DNA from: Tissierella sp. Yu-01
Lineage (GTDB): Bacteria; Bacillota; Clostridia; Tissierellales; Tissierellaceae
DNA: 64,000 nt
Assembly (NCBI RefSeq): GCF_029537395.1
Contig: NZ_CP120677.1
Location: 1,054,001 to 1,118,000, forward strand
Direction of reading: 5' to 3'
Positions 24,283 to 33,332 of the stretch are shown piece by piece. Numbering within the stretch: the stretch's first letter is position 1; each line of letters opens with the position of its first letter. The notes under the pieces are model-generated. The model saw only the letters and a list, made by a program, of their open reading frames with translations, did no database searches and had not been told where the DNA came from. The translations under genes were made by a program, and so were the position numbers.

Positions 24283-25512
24283 ATGAAAAAGTTACAACTT
24301 ACTACAAAGATATTTATTGGACTTATACTTGGAATTATCATTGGATTGCTACTTCAAGGTAATCCACAAATAGCAGCAACTTATATCAGCCCATTTGGTA
24401 CACTATTTCTTAACATGATTAAAATGATTATTGTTCCTCTCGTTTTCTCTTCATTGATTGTAGGTGCTGCCAGTGTTGGTGATCCAAAATCACTAGGAAG
24501 AATAGGCGGAAAAACTATAGCTTACTTTCTTGTAACTACAGCTTTCGCGGTAGTAATTGGTTTAATTTTGGGATTTGTATTACAACCAGGCTCAGGATTA
24601 TCAATTCCAGTAGATGTTAGCCAAGAAGCTGCCGAAGTTCCTTCAATAGTAAAAACATTATTAGATATCATACCAGCTAATCCTCTAAAAGGTCTAGTAG
24701 ACGGTAATATACTTCAGGTAATTGCATTTGCACTTTTCCTTGGTGTATCATGTACTCTTATACCACAAGAAAAGTCAGCACCTTTTATAAAATTTTTCGA
24801 TAGTTTAGCAGAAGTAATGTATAAGGTTACGGCAATAGTTATGTCATTTGCACCAATTGGGGTGTTTGCGTTAATAGTACCAGTTGTATCTAACCATGGT
24901 TTAGATGTTCTAAAACCATTAAGTATACTTATTTTTGCTGTTTATCTTGGTTGCATTTTACATGCCCTAATTACTTACTCTACAGCAGTTAAAATATTTG
25001 CTAATATGAGTCCTATGACGTTCTTTAAAGGAATCGCACCTGCAGCGATAACTGCTTTCAGTACCTCCAGTTCATCAGGCACATTACCCATTACAATAAG
25101 TTGCTCAAAAGAGAACTTAGGAGTAACTGATAAAATAGCTAGTTTTGTACTGCCATTAGGTGCCACTATTAATATGGACGGAACTGCCCTTTATCAAGGT
25201 GTTTGTGCATTATTTATAGCTCAAGTATACGGAATAGAATTAACCATAGCACAAATATTTATTATAATATTAACAGCAACATTAGGATCTATAGGAACAG
25301 CAGGAGTTCCAGGAGCAGGATTGATCATGCTTACCCTTGTACTACAATCTGTTGGTCTTCCACTCGAGGGTTTAGTATTGGTCGCTGGTGTTGACAGAAT
25401 ACTTGATATGGCAAGAACTTGTGTTAATGTAGTTGGAGACGCTTCGTGTGCAGTTCTAGTAACAGCAACTGAAAAGGAATTAGTTGAAGAAGAAGCAAAA
25501 TCCAAAAACTAA
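24283..25512 (+). CDS. Sodium/dicarboxylate or glutamate symporter, DAACS family
   Basis: 409 residues, the usual size. The re-entrant loops are intact: the serine-rich STSSSSGTLP in hairpin 1, NMDGTALYQ in helix 7, AGVPGAG in hairpin 2 and the substrate-contacting ILDMARTCVNVVGD of helix 8. It should import glutamate, aspartate or C4-dicarboxylates with sodium or protons. The Arg in MARTC favours acidic amino acids or dicarboxylates. It is monocistronic, with GGAGGT upstream of the ATG and a strong terminator behind. Confidence 0.92.
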   Translation: MKKLQLTTKIFIGLILGIIIGLLLQGNPQIAATYISPFGTLFLNMIKMIIVPLVFSSLIVGAASVGDPKSLGRIGGKTIAYFLVTTAFAVVIGLILGFVLQPGSGLSIPVDVSQEAAEVPSIVKTLLDIIPANPLKGLVDGNILQVIAFALFLGVSCTLIPQEKSAPFIKFFDSLAEVMYKVTAIVMSFAPIGVFALIVPVVSNHGLDVLKPLSILIFAVYLGCILHALITYSTAVKIFANMSPMTFFKGIAPAAITAFSTSSSSGTLPITISCSKENLGVTDKIASFVLPLGATINMDGTALYQGVCALFIAQVYGIELTIAQIFIIILTATLGSIGTAGVPGAGLIMLTLVLQSVGLPLEGLVLVAGVDRILDMARTCVNVVGDASCAVLVTATEKELVEEEAKSKN

Positions 25513-25517
25513 TTAAG

Positions 25518-25550
25518 AAACCCCTCCAGATAATTTTGGAGGGGTTTAAA
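25518..25550 (+). terminator. Intrinsic terminator after the symporter
   Basis: AAACCCCTCCA and TGGAGGGGTTT form an 11-bp stem (25518-25547) around an 8-base loop. The tail is short because the stem itself ends in TTT. It serves the symporter and perhaps the convergent cysteine-cluster gene. Confidence 0.85.
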
Positions 25551-25551
25551 C

Positions 25552-26211
25552 TTACTTATTTTTCATTATGAAATGCTGATATAAATAATAAATAAGAGGA
25601 AATTCATGATTTATAATGACATTTCGTTTCTTATCATAAACTATAGACAAATCAGTGTTTTTATCTAATAATTCCGTAACATCAGATAGTATTAAATCAA
25701 AATTTTCCTCATTTAATAACCTTTCATACCTATGACAAACAATACCTATTGCACCTTCTCCTGATTGAGGAGAGTAATAGGTATTTCCAAATATTCTGCA
25801 CTTAAATGGTCTAATATCATATATTTGACATAAGTTAGTTGTTTCATCAAGAAAAACACATGGAAAACTTGTTTTATTTATTGAGGAGTTTATTTTTTCG
25901 ATATCATCAGTAGCATTAAGTAATAGTCCCTTTACTTCTGGATACTCATCTTCAAGTCCATTCCAATATTTATCTACTTTTTCTCTTAATTTATCTAATT
26001 TTTCTTTATCCCATTTTACTAGTTCATGTAAAATCAAATCAAATTCTATACTTTGAATAGTAAAATAATCAGAACAACAATCAGTGCAGCCTGGAACACA
26101 CAATGTAATCCCCTCAGAAATTTGAGTTTGCTTTTTTAAATTTTGCTCCAGCTGTTTATAAATTTTCTTCTTAGCAGCTACTTTGTTTTCTTTAATTTTA
26201 TTTTTTCCCAT
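25552..26211 (-). CDS. YkgJ-type cysteine-cluster protein
   Basis: 219 residues of the YkgJ/UPF0153 family, thought to bind zinc or iron. The cluster begins with CVPGCTDCC (about 43-51). The second part, FPCVFLDETTNLCQIYDIRP and the adjoining FKCRIFG, supplies further cysteines, and a last Cys lies in IVCHRYE. The N-terminal 40 residues are strongly basic and probably helical. The gene stands alone and its role is unknown. Confidence 0.85.
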   Translation of the reverse strand: MGKNKIKENKVAAKKKIYKQLEQNLKKQTQISEGITLCVPGCTDCCSDYFTIQSIEFDLILHELVKWDKEKLDKLREKVDKYWNGLEDEYPEVKGLLLNATDDIEKINSSINKTSFPCVFLDETTNLCQIYDIRPFKCRIFGNTYYSPQSGEGAIGIVCHRYERLLNEENFDLILSDVTELLDKNTDLSIVYDKKRNVIINHEFPLIYYLYQHFIMKNK

Positions 26212-26253
26212 AGTTAAGCTCCTATTTAATAATTAATTCGACATTGTCATAAT

Positions 26254-26289
26254 AAAAATTACTACCTGATAATTTTATCAGATAGTAAT
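26254..26289 (-). terminator. Terminator of the cellobiose phosphorylase gene
   Basis: ATTACTACCTGATA and TATCAGATAGTAAT pair over 14 positions (26258-26289) with one wobble pair. On the minus strand the hairpin is followed by TTTTTATT. It lies 22 bases after the gene. Confidence 0.88.
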
Positions 26290-26311
26290 TTTTATTACAA
26301 TTATTGAATCA

Positions 26312-28735
26312 TTAAACCCTGACTATCAAATGGCAAATCTCTTTATCCTGTACTGGGATTAAATTGTCTTGTAGCATCTTTCCATCTAATGTTATTTCCA
26401 TCTTTCCAAGACCTGTATTTTTAACATCTATAACATACATACATCCCCTAAATAATCTCTCCACCTTGTATTCTTTGATTTCATCAGGTAGGCATGGCTC
26501 TATTCTTAACCCATCATAGTCAGGACATATCCCAAGTATTCCTTGACTAATGTTCACAAAAGACCACGCAGCTGTTCCTGTAAGCCAACTATTTTTTGCC
26601 TCTCCTAAAGATGAACTTTCACGACCAGCTATTGTCTGGCTGTATACATAGGGTTCAGTTTTGTGGATTTCACTATAATCCTCAATATATGCAGGACATA
26701 TTCTTCTATAGATGTCAAAGGCCTTATCGCCTCTTCCTAGCTTTGTTTCAGCAATGCTAATCCAAGGATTATTGTGACAAAAGACTGATCCATTTTCCTT
26801 ATAACCAGGTGGATAACTTGTTATTTCTCCTAATTCTTTACGGTATTCTGTATAACAAGGTGAGAGAAGCTCCACTCCAAAGTCATTGACAAGTCTTTCA
26901 TGAACTGAATCTAATGCTTTTTCTGCAAAACCATTTTCTAAGCCCAATCCAGCCATTACACACATGCCTTGAGGCTCTACAAATATCTTTCCTTCATTAC
27001 AGTCATTACTTCCTACTTTATTTCCAAAAGCATCATATGCTCTTAAAAACCAATCTCCATCCCATCCATACTTATATACTGCTTCCTCCATTTCTTTAAT
27101 ATGGGTCATGATTTTATCATTTTCATTCATATCCCCAAAGCGATAACATAATTCAGCATATTCTTTACCATATTTTACGAACATACCTGCAATAAATATG
27201 CTTTCAGCAATACCACTCTCATAATTGGAAGTTGTCTGAAAGCTTTCCCCTGGCTCTGTAGAGAAACAATTTAGATTCAAACAATCATTCCAATCAGCGC
27301 GACCTATTAAAGGTAAACCATGGGGACCACGATTATTAATGATATAATTTATGCTCCTTCTTAGATGTTCAAATAAGGTTTTTTCACTTCCTAATTTATT
27401 ATCAAATGGTACAAGTTCTTCTAATATACCCTTATCACCTGTCTCTTTTATATATGCAGCAGTGCAGGCTATTAGCCAAAGTGGATCATCATTAAAACCT
27501 GAACCAATATTATTGTTTCCTAGCTTTGTAAGGGGTTGATATTGGTGATATGTACTACCATCTTCAAATTGAACCGCTGCTATATCTAGAATACGCTCTC
27601 GGGCTCTTTCAGGTATTAAATGTACAAATCCTAAAATATCCTGGCAACTATCTCTAAAACCCATTCCCCTTCCAGTTCCACTTTCAAAGTAGCTGGCACT
27701 TCTACTTAAATTAAAAGTAGTCATACATTGATATTGATTCCAGATATTTACCATCCTGTCTATCTTTTCATTCTGACTTTCAAGTTGGTATCTACCAAGT
27801 AAATTCATCCAGTAGTCATTTAGACTTTTTAATTCCAGAGTTATGGCTTCAAATGACTTGAATTTATCTAACACTCTTCTAGCTTCCGTCTTATTGATTA
27901 TATTTTTACCTTCCCATTTATCATCTCTACTGTTTTGACCATAACCTAATATAAATATTAGATTTTTACTTTCTCCTGGCAATAATGATAATTCTATTGC
28001 ATGACTTCCTATTGGATACCAACCATGGGCAATAGAGTTATGACTAATCCCATCTTCTATTGCTTTAGGATTGTCAAAACCTCTCATTTGTCCTAAAAAC
28101 TGATCTCTGTCAGTCTCAAACCCTAAAATTTCATGGTTCACACCAAAATATGCATAGTGATCTCTACGCTCTCTATATTCACTCTTATGATAAATAGTTC
28201 CATCTTCTACTTCTACCTCTGCTATATTCAGATTACGCTGATAGTTATGGCTATCATCCATAGCATCCCACAAACACCACTCAACAAAGCTGTGTAGATT
28301 TACATTTTTATTGGTTGATGAATCGTTAGTTAAAGTCAAATTGTGAATCTCACAATTTTCTCCTAGAGGTACAAAACATGTCAACTTACTACTGAGATTA
28401 TCCTTCTCACTTTCTACTATTGTATATCCTAATCCGTGTCTACAAGTATATTTATCAAGTGGTGTCTTACACGGAAGATATCCAGGATTCCATAGGGCTT
28501 TTCCTTCTTCCTTTATATAATAATATCTCCCTCCCATGTCGGCCGGAACATTATTGTAACGAAATCGGGTAAGACGTTGAAGTCTCGCATCCCTGTAAAA
28601 ACAGTACCCCCCAAGAGTATTAGAAATTAATCCAAAAAATTTTTCATTTCCTAAATAATTAATCCACGGAAGAGGAGTAACAGGAGTTGTAATTATGTAT
28701 TCCCTATTGATATCATCAAAATATCCATATTTCAT
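26312..28735 (-). CDS. cbp: Cellobiose phosphorylase, glycoside hydrolase family 94
   Basis: 807 residues, almost exactly the length of clostridial cellobiose phosphorylases, and closely similar to them along the whole chain as I recall them. Examples are [69 protein letters not shown] (with the general-acid Asp) and [13 protein letters not shown]. It splits cellobiose with phosphate into glucose 1-phosphate and glucose in the cytoplasm, saving ATP. It has no signal peptide. It is divergent from the LacI gene, with a candidate operator in its leader. Confidence 0.93.
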   Translation of the reverse strand: MKYGYFDDINREYIITTPVTPLPWINYLGNEKFFGLISNTLGGYCFYRDARLQRLTRFRYNNVPADMGGRYYYIKEEGKALWNPGYLPCKTPLDKYTCRHGLGYTIVESEKDNLSSKLTCFVPLGENCEIHNLTLTNDSSTNKNVNLHSFVEWCLWDAMDDSHNYQRNLNIAEVEVEDGTIYHKSEYRERRDHYAYFGVNHEILGFETDRDQFLGQMRGFDNPKAIEDGISHNSIAHGWYPIGSHAIELSLLPGESKNLIFILGYGQNSRDDKWEGKNIINKTEARRVLDKFKSFEAITLELKSLNDYWMNLLGRYQLESQNEKIDRMVNIWNQYQCMTTFNLSRSASYFESGTGRGMGFRDSCQDILGFVHLIPERARERILDIAAVQFEDGSTYHQYQPLTKLGNNNIGSGFNDDPLWLIACTAAYIKETGDKGILEELVPFDNKLGSEKTLFEHLRRSINYIINNRGPHGLPLIGRADWNDCLNLNCFSTEPGESFQTTSNYESGIAESIFIAGMFVKYGKEYAELCYRFGDMNENDKIMTHIKEMEEAVYKYGWDGDWFLRAYDAFGNKVGSNDCNEGKIFVEPQGMCVMAGLGLENGFAEKALDSVHERLVNDFGVELLSPCYTEYRKELGEITSYPPGYKENGSVFCHNNPWISIAETKLGRGDKAFDIYRRICPAYIEDYSEIHKTEPYVYSQTIAGRESSSLGEAKNSWLTGTAAWSFVNISQGILGICPDYDGLRIEPCLPDEIKEYKVERLFRGCMYVIDVKNTGLGKMEITLDGKMLQDNLIPVQDKEICHLIVRV

Positions 28736-28754
28736 TTACATGCCCCCTTAACTA

Positions 28755-28768
28755 TATCGTTTTCGTAA
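28755..28768 (-). promoter_or_regulatory. Candidate LacI operator in the cellobiose phosphorylase leader
   Basis: On the minus strand TTACGAAAACGATA shares TACGAAA-n-CG with the palindrome at 28906-28923. It lies downstream of a possible promoter (TTGATT, 17 bases, TAATAT) and before the ATG. The second half-site is poor. Confidence 0.4.
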
Positions 28769-28859
28769 TTACCTATAATATTAAACTAATTTATATAAAA
28801 AATCAACAAATTCTTGTTAAACCACTTAAAAATTATTTAATTTTTCTTGTTTTTCGGGA

Positions 28860-28888
28860 TTGACATTGTTATTTTTTAATTTTATAAT
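28860..28888 (+). promoter_or_regulatory. Consensus sigma-A promoter of the LacI gene and sugar operon
   Basis: TTGACA (28860-28865) and TATAAT (28883-28888) are separated by 17 bases, a perfect match to consensus. The start would fall near 28895, just before the candidate operator. Confidence 0.85.
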
Positions 28889-28905
28889 GGTTTTAAAGAA
28901 GAATT

Positions 28906-28923
28906 TACGAAATCGTATTCGTA
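28906..28923. promoter_or_regulatory. Candidate LacI-family operator
   Basis: TACGAA and TTCGTA flank six bases (ATCGTA), a symmetrical site directly downstream of the promoter start. The position is ideal for repression of lacI and the following ABC and phosphorylase genes. Confidence 0.65.
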
Positions 28924-28954
28924 TGAAATTTAAATACACTAGAGGGGTGAAGAG

Positions 28955-29968
28955 TTGGTTACTATCAAAGATATTTCAAAAAAAACAGGATATTCCACTT
29001 CTACAGTAAGCAAGGCACTAAACGGCTCTTCTGAAATAGGTGAAGAAACTACTGAATTAATAAGAAAAATGGCTAGTGAAATGGGTTATTTACCAAATGC
29101 AGCAGCTAGATTGCTAAAGACTAATCGTTCTAATAACCTAGGAGTACTATTTGTAGACGAAATGCAAAGCGGCCTCGGTCATGAGTACTTCTCTGCTGTT
29201 CTCAACAGTTTTAAAGTAGAAGCCGAACGCCTTGGTTATGATATCACTTTTATAAGCCATAACATTGGTAATATGCCAATGAGTTACTATGAACACTGTA
29301 AGTATCGCAATTGTGATGGCGTAGTTATTGCTTGTGTTGATTTTAATGATCCTGCTGTCATTGAACTTATGCAGAGTGAAATCCCTACAGTAACCATAGA
29401 CCACATTTATAATGACTGTACTGCTATTCTTTCAGATAATCTTAATGGAGTTAAAGATTTAGTCCATCACATTTATGATAATGGACACAGAAAAATAGCT
29501 TTTATACACGGTGAAAACACCTCAGTTACTCAAAGGCGTCTAGCTGGTTTCTATAAAACTTGTAACAAGTTAAACATTGAGGTACCGGACTATTATATTA
29601 AACAAGCACGATATCATGACCCTACATCGAGTGCTCTAGCCACAAGAGAGCTTTTACAACTGCCAGATCCTCCTACTTGTATAATGTATCCAGATGATTT
29701 TTCATTTATAGGAGGTATGAATGAAATTGAAAAACAAGGTTTATCCATTCCTGATGATATTAGCGTAACGGGATATGATGGTATCTACTTATCTCAGGTA
29801 TTGAGGCCAACTTTAAGCACTTATAAACAAAATACTGAAGCTTTAGGAAAAGAAGCTGCGATTAATTTAGTGAATGCAATTGTTGATAAAAAGACATATA
29901 TACCTAAGCAGATTTGGATAGAAGGTAAATTATTGGTTGGAAATTCGATTAAGAAAATCGAATTTTAA
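28955..29968 (+). CDS. LacI family transcriptional regulator
   Basis: 337 residues from a TTG start behind AGAGGGG. The N-terminal helix-turn-helix is standard: VTIKDISKKTGYSTSTVSKA followed by LNGSSEIGEET and a hinge helix NAAARLLKTNRS. The C-terminal periplasmic-binding-like domain includes the conserved ISVTGYDGIYLSQVLRPTLST block. It lies between cellobiose phosphorylase and the ABC importer genes and probably represses both until a beta-linked sugar is present. The effector is unknown. Confidence 0.92.
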   Translation: MVTIKDISKKTGYSTSTVSKALNGSSEIGEETTELIRKMASEMGYLPNAAARLLKTNRSNNLGVLFVDEMQSGLGHEYFSAVLNSFKVEAERLGYDITFISHNIGNMPMSYYEHCKYRNCDGVVIACVDFNDPAVIELMQSEIPTVTIDHIYNDCTAILSDNLNGVKDLVHHIYDNGHRKIAFIHGENTSVTQRRLAGFYKTCNKLNIEVPDYYIKQARYHDPTSSALATRELLQLPDPPTCIMYPDDFSFIGGMNEIEKQGLSIPDDISVTGYDGIYLSQVLRPTLSTYKQNTEALGKEAAINLVNAIVDKKTYIPKQIWIEGKLLVGNSIKKIEF

Positions 29969-29991
29969 ATATAGCTCCTATTATTAGGAGC
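29941..29991 (+). terminator. Two hairpins at the end of the LacI gene
   Basis: AAATTCGATT/AATCGAATTT (29941-29965) spans the last codons and is followed by TTTT-like DNA. GCTCCTA/TAGGAGC (29974-29991) comes next, without a T-tract. They may lower or process the regulator mRNA relative to the binding-protein gene that follows. Confidence 0.5.
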
Positions 29992-30015
29992 CTTAAAATA
30001 AAAGGAGGAGATATT

Positions 30016-31464
30016 GTGAGGAATTTTAAAAGGATTATTGCTTTAATACTTGTACTTATGATGTCGCTATCACTTATTGCATGTGGAAACGCTACCAATG
30101 AGACTGTAACACCTGTTGAACCTGCTGAAAGTGAACCTACAACGGAGCCCCAACCTGATCCTGCTGCTGAATCAGGCAAAGTATTAAACATATGGGGTTG
30201 GAATACTGAGTTTCAGGGACTATTTGAAAAATACTTCGTAGAAGCGGGATTACTACCAGATGATGTGGAAGTTAAATTTACCATAGTTCCTAGCGATGAT
30301 AACGCCTACCAAAATGCACTAGATGAAGCGCTGCAGAATCAAGAAAATGTATCTAACAATGAGAAAATTGACCTTTTCCTAATCGAAGCTGATTATGCAT
30401 TAAAATATGTAGATAGTCCATATACTCTAAATATTATAAAGGACGTCGGACTAACTGCTTCAGATATAGCTGGTCAGTATAAGTATACTCAAGATATAGT
30501 AACTGATAGTGCTGGTTCTATAAAAGGTACTTCATGGCAGGCAACTCCTGGATTATTTGCCTACAGAAGGTCAATTGCCAAAGAAGTATTAGGTACTGAT
30601 GATCCTGCACAAGTTCAAGAAGCACTATCTACTTGGGACAAATTCTATAAGGTAGCAGAACAAGCCCACGCAAAAGGATATAAGATGTTATCAGGCTATG
30701 ATGATTCCTATCGTACTTTCTCTAATAATGTATCCACTCCTTGGGTAGATGCTGACAACAATATAATAATTGATGACAATATAGTTAAATGGATTGAACA
30801 AACTAAGGAATTTACTGATAAAGGATATAATAACAAATCCTCATTATGGGATGATCAATGGGCTGCAGACCAAGGTCCAGGAGGAAAGGTATTTGGTTTC
30901 TTCTACTCTACTTGGGGAATTAACTTTACTTTGCTAGGAAATGCTTTGGAAACACCTCTTCCTGAGGGAGTTACAGCAACAAGCAATCCAGTAGCATTCA
31001 AAGAAGCAACAGAAGGAAATGGCATCTTTGGTGACTATGGTGTAGTAGAAGGTCCTCAGAACTACTACTGGGGCGGTAGCTGGCTATGTGCAGCTGCAGG
31101 ATCTGATAATCTTGATTTAGTTCAGGAAATTATGAGAACCATGACATGTGATAAAGATACGTTAACTACCATAACAAAAGATACTCAAGACTTCACTAAT
31201 AACATTGAAGCTATGGAATCTCTTGCAGCAGATGATAACTTCGCATCAGCATTTTTAGGCGGACAAAATCATATTAAACTATTTGTAGAATCTGCTACTG
31301 GTATAGATATGAGTAATATATCCCCTTACGACCAAGGCTTAAACGAAGAAATCCAAACAGCTTTTAGAGACTATTTCAATGGTACTGTTGATTACGAAAC
31401 TGCATTAAATAACTTCCATACAGCTGCTATAGAAAAATATCCAGATTTAAATAGACCGGATTAA
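30016..31464 (+). CDS. Sugar ABC transporter substrate-binding lipoprotein (family 1)
   Basis: 482 residues from a GTG behind AAGGAGGAG. The lipobox is LSLIACG (Cys about 23), followed by a Pro/Glu/Thr-rich linker. The mature part begins VLNIWGWNTEFQGLFEKYF and contains aromatic-rich ligand segments such as YYWGGSWLCAAAG. It belongs to the family 1 carbohydrate-binding proteins (MalE/MsmE type). It should capture an oligosaccharide, probably a beta-linked disaccharide, for the two permeases that follow. Confidence 0.92.
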   Translation: MRNFKRIIALILVLMMSLSLIACGNATNETVTPVEPAESEPTTEPQPDPAAESGKVLNIWGWNTEFQGLFEKYFVEAGLLPDDVEVKFTIVPSDDNAYQNALDEALQNQENVSNNEKIDLFLIEADYALKYVDSPYTLNIIKDVGLTASDIAGQYKYTQDIVTDSAGSIKGTSWQATPGLFAYRRSIAKEVLGTDDPAQVQEALSTWDKFYKVAEQAHAKGYKMLSGYDDSYRTFSNNVSTPWVDADNNIIIDDNIVKWIEQTKEFTDKGYNNKSSLWDDQWAADQGPGGKVFGFFYSTWGINFTLLGNALETPLPEGVTATSNPVAFKEATEGNGIFGDYGVVEGPQNYYWGGSWLCAAAGSDNLDLVQEIMRTMTCDKDTLTTITKDTQDFTNNIEAMESLAADDNFASAFLGGQNHIKLFVESATGIDMSNISPYDQGLNEEIQTAFRDYFNGTVDYETALNNFHTAAIEKYPDLNRPD

Positions 31465-31474
31465 ATATAACTTA

Positions 31475-31503
31475 AAAGGGAGCGCGGGGTACGCACTCCC
31501 TTT
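31475..31503 (+). terminator. Hairpin between binding protein and permease genes
   Basis: AAAGGGAG (31475-31482) pairs with CTCCCTTT (31496-31503), with a 13-base GC-rich loop that can pair further (CG with CG). TTTGATTT follows. It probably causes partial termination or protects the upstream mRNA, giving excess binding protein over permease. Confidence 0.65.
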
Positions 31504-31534
31504 GATTTAAATTTAGTTTCCAGAGGTGAATAAT

Positions 31535-32491
31535 ATGAAGACTTTAAGCAATAGGAAAAGAAAATCCATAAGCTATTCAAAATGGGGCTATATTTTCTTA
31601 ATTCCTTTTTTCACCATTTACATAATTTTTTCGCTCATTCCACTCCTCTCAACCTTTTATTATAGTTTCTTCGAAAACTATATGAGTGGGCTAAAGCAAA
31701 TTGGACCAAATTTTGTTGGATTAGAAAATTACAAAACCATATTATTTGATTCCGATTTACCTAAATATGCAAGTAACACAATTATTATCTGGTTACTAGG
31801 GTTTATTCCGCAGATTATTATATCTTTGACACTTGCTATTTGGTTTACTAGTGTTAGGTTAAAATTGAAATTCACAGGTTTCTTTAAAACTGTTATATAT
31901 ATGCCAAATCTAATTATGGCTGCTGCTTTTTCAATGCTATTTTGGGCATTGTTTTCAGATATAGGACCTATAAACAATCTTCTAGTAGCTTTAGGTCATG
32001 AACCCTTTAGTTTTATGCAAAGTGTTTGGGGTAATAGGGGACTTATAGCATTGATGAATTTCTTAATGTGGTTTGGAAATACAACTATTCTATTGATGGC
32101 AGGGGTTATGGGAATTGATAATTCTATTCTAGAAGCTGCTCAAATTGATGGTGCCAATGCTTGGCAAACCTTTTGGCATGTAACTATACCTTCTATCAAA
32201 CCAATACTTGTATATGTATTTCTAACCTCATTAATCGGTGGTATTCAGATGTTTGATGTTCCACAGGTATTGACTAATAGTGAAGGTGGCCCTAATAGAA
32301 CATCTATGACAATGATAATGTATTTAAACAAACACCTATTTAGTAAGAATTTTGGTCTAGCTGGTTCATTATCAGTTATTTTGTTTATCATCACCTCAAT
32401 ACTAAGTTTTATTGTATATAGAAATCTTACAGAAAAGCAGCCAAAGAATAATGACTTGACTAATCAAAGAGTTAAAGGAGGCACAAAATAA
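31535..32491 (+). CDS. Sugar ABC transporter permease, MalF type
   Basis: 318 residues from the ATG at 31535, which sits well behind AGAGGTG; a GTG nine bases earlier overlaps that site. There are six predicted membrane helices after a basic N-terminus. The coupling motif is EAAQIDGANAWQTFWHVTIP, the EAA loop of MalF-type permeases. It pairs with the next gene, whose ATG overlaps the stop by one base. Confidence 0.93.
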   Translation: MKTLSNRKRKSISYSKWGYIFLIPFFTIYIIFSLIPLLSTFYYSFFENYMSGLKQIGPNFVGLENYKTILFDSDLPKYASNTIIIWLLGFIPQIIISLTLAIWFTSVRLKLKFTGFFKTVIYMPNLIMAAAFSMLFWALFSDIGPINNLLVALGHEPFSFMQSVWGNRGLIALMNFLMWFGNTTILLMAGVMGIDNSILEAAQIDGANAWQTFWHVTIPSIKPILVYVFLTSLIGGIQMFDVPQVLTNSEGGPNRTSMTMIMYLNKHLFSKNFGLAGSLSVILFIITSILSFIVYRNLTEKQPKNNDLTNQRVKGGTK

Positions 32492-33327
32492 TGTCATTAC
32501 GTAAATTAAATAAATTTTTATGCTATTTAGTTTTAATTTTGCTATCAATATTGTGTCTCTTTTCTTTTTACTTATTGATAGTTAATTCAACTAGAGCTCA
32601 TACACAAATTCAAAAAGGATTTTCTTTTTCCTTTGGCAATTTCTTTAGTACAAATCTTGATAGTGTGCTAAATAATAATGAATTGCCAGTTATAAAAGGT
32701 ATCATGAATAGCTTTATAGTTTCATCATCCACTGCTTTACTAGCAACCTATTTTTCAGTACTAACTGCATTTAGTATACATACATATGAATTCAGATTTA
32801 AAAAGTTTATCTTTTCCTTCATCATGATGATTATGATGATACCTACCCAAGTTTCAGCTTTGGGATTTATGAGGTGGATGGGTAAATTAGATTTAATGGA
32901 TAGTTTAATACCTTTATTTTTACCTTCTATCGCCTCCCCTATTGTATTTTACTTTATGTATGCATATATGCAAAGTAACCTACCTAAGGCAATTGTTGAG
33001 GCAGCTAGAATTGATGGAGCTAGTGAATTTAGAATCTTTAATCAAATTGTGCTCCCAGTTATGAAACCAGCTATTGCTGTTCAAGCTATTTTTACCTTTG
33101 TAAATGCTTGGAACAATTATTTTATACCATCATTGATAATAAGGTCTGCTGAAAAGAAAACTCTCCCGATTCTTATAGCACAACTTAGAAGTGCTGATTA
33201 TTTGAAATTTGATATGGGTCAGGTTTATATGCTAATCTTTCTAGCTATTATACCAATTATAATTGTATATATAATTCTCTCTAAATTTATTGTACGTGGC
33301 GTTGCAGTAGGAAGTGTAAAGGAATGA
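32491..33327 (+). CDS. Sugar ABC transporter permease, MalG type
   Basis: 278 residues with six membrane helices. The EAA loop reads EAARIDGASEFRIFNQIVLP, and AWNNYFIPSLI follows as in MalG/LacG proteins. It forms the channel with the preceding MalF-type subunit. The following phosphorylase gene begins six bases after its stop. Confidence 0.93.
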   Translation: MSLRKLNKFLCYLVLILLSILCLFSFYLLIVNSTRAHTQIQKGFSFSFGNFFSTNLDSVLNNNELPVIKGIMNSFIVSSSTALLATYFSVLTAFSIHTYEFRFKKFIFSFIMMIMMIPTQVSALGFMRWMGKLDLMDSLIPLFLPSIASPIVFYFMYAYMQSNLPKAIVEAARIDGASEFRIFNQIVLPVMKPAIAVQAIFTFVNAWNNYFIPSLIIRSAEKKTLPILIAQLRSADYLKFDMGQVYMLIFLAIIPIIIVYIILSKFIVRGVAVGSVKE

Positions 33328-33332
33328 TAATT

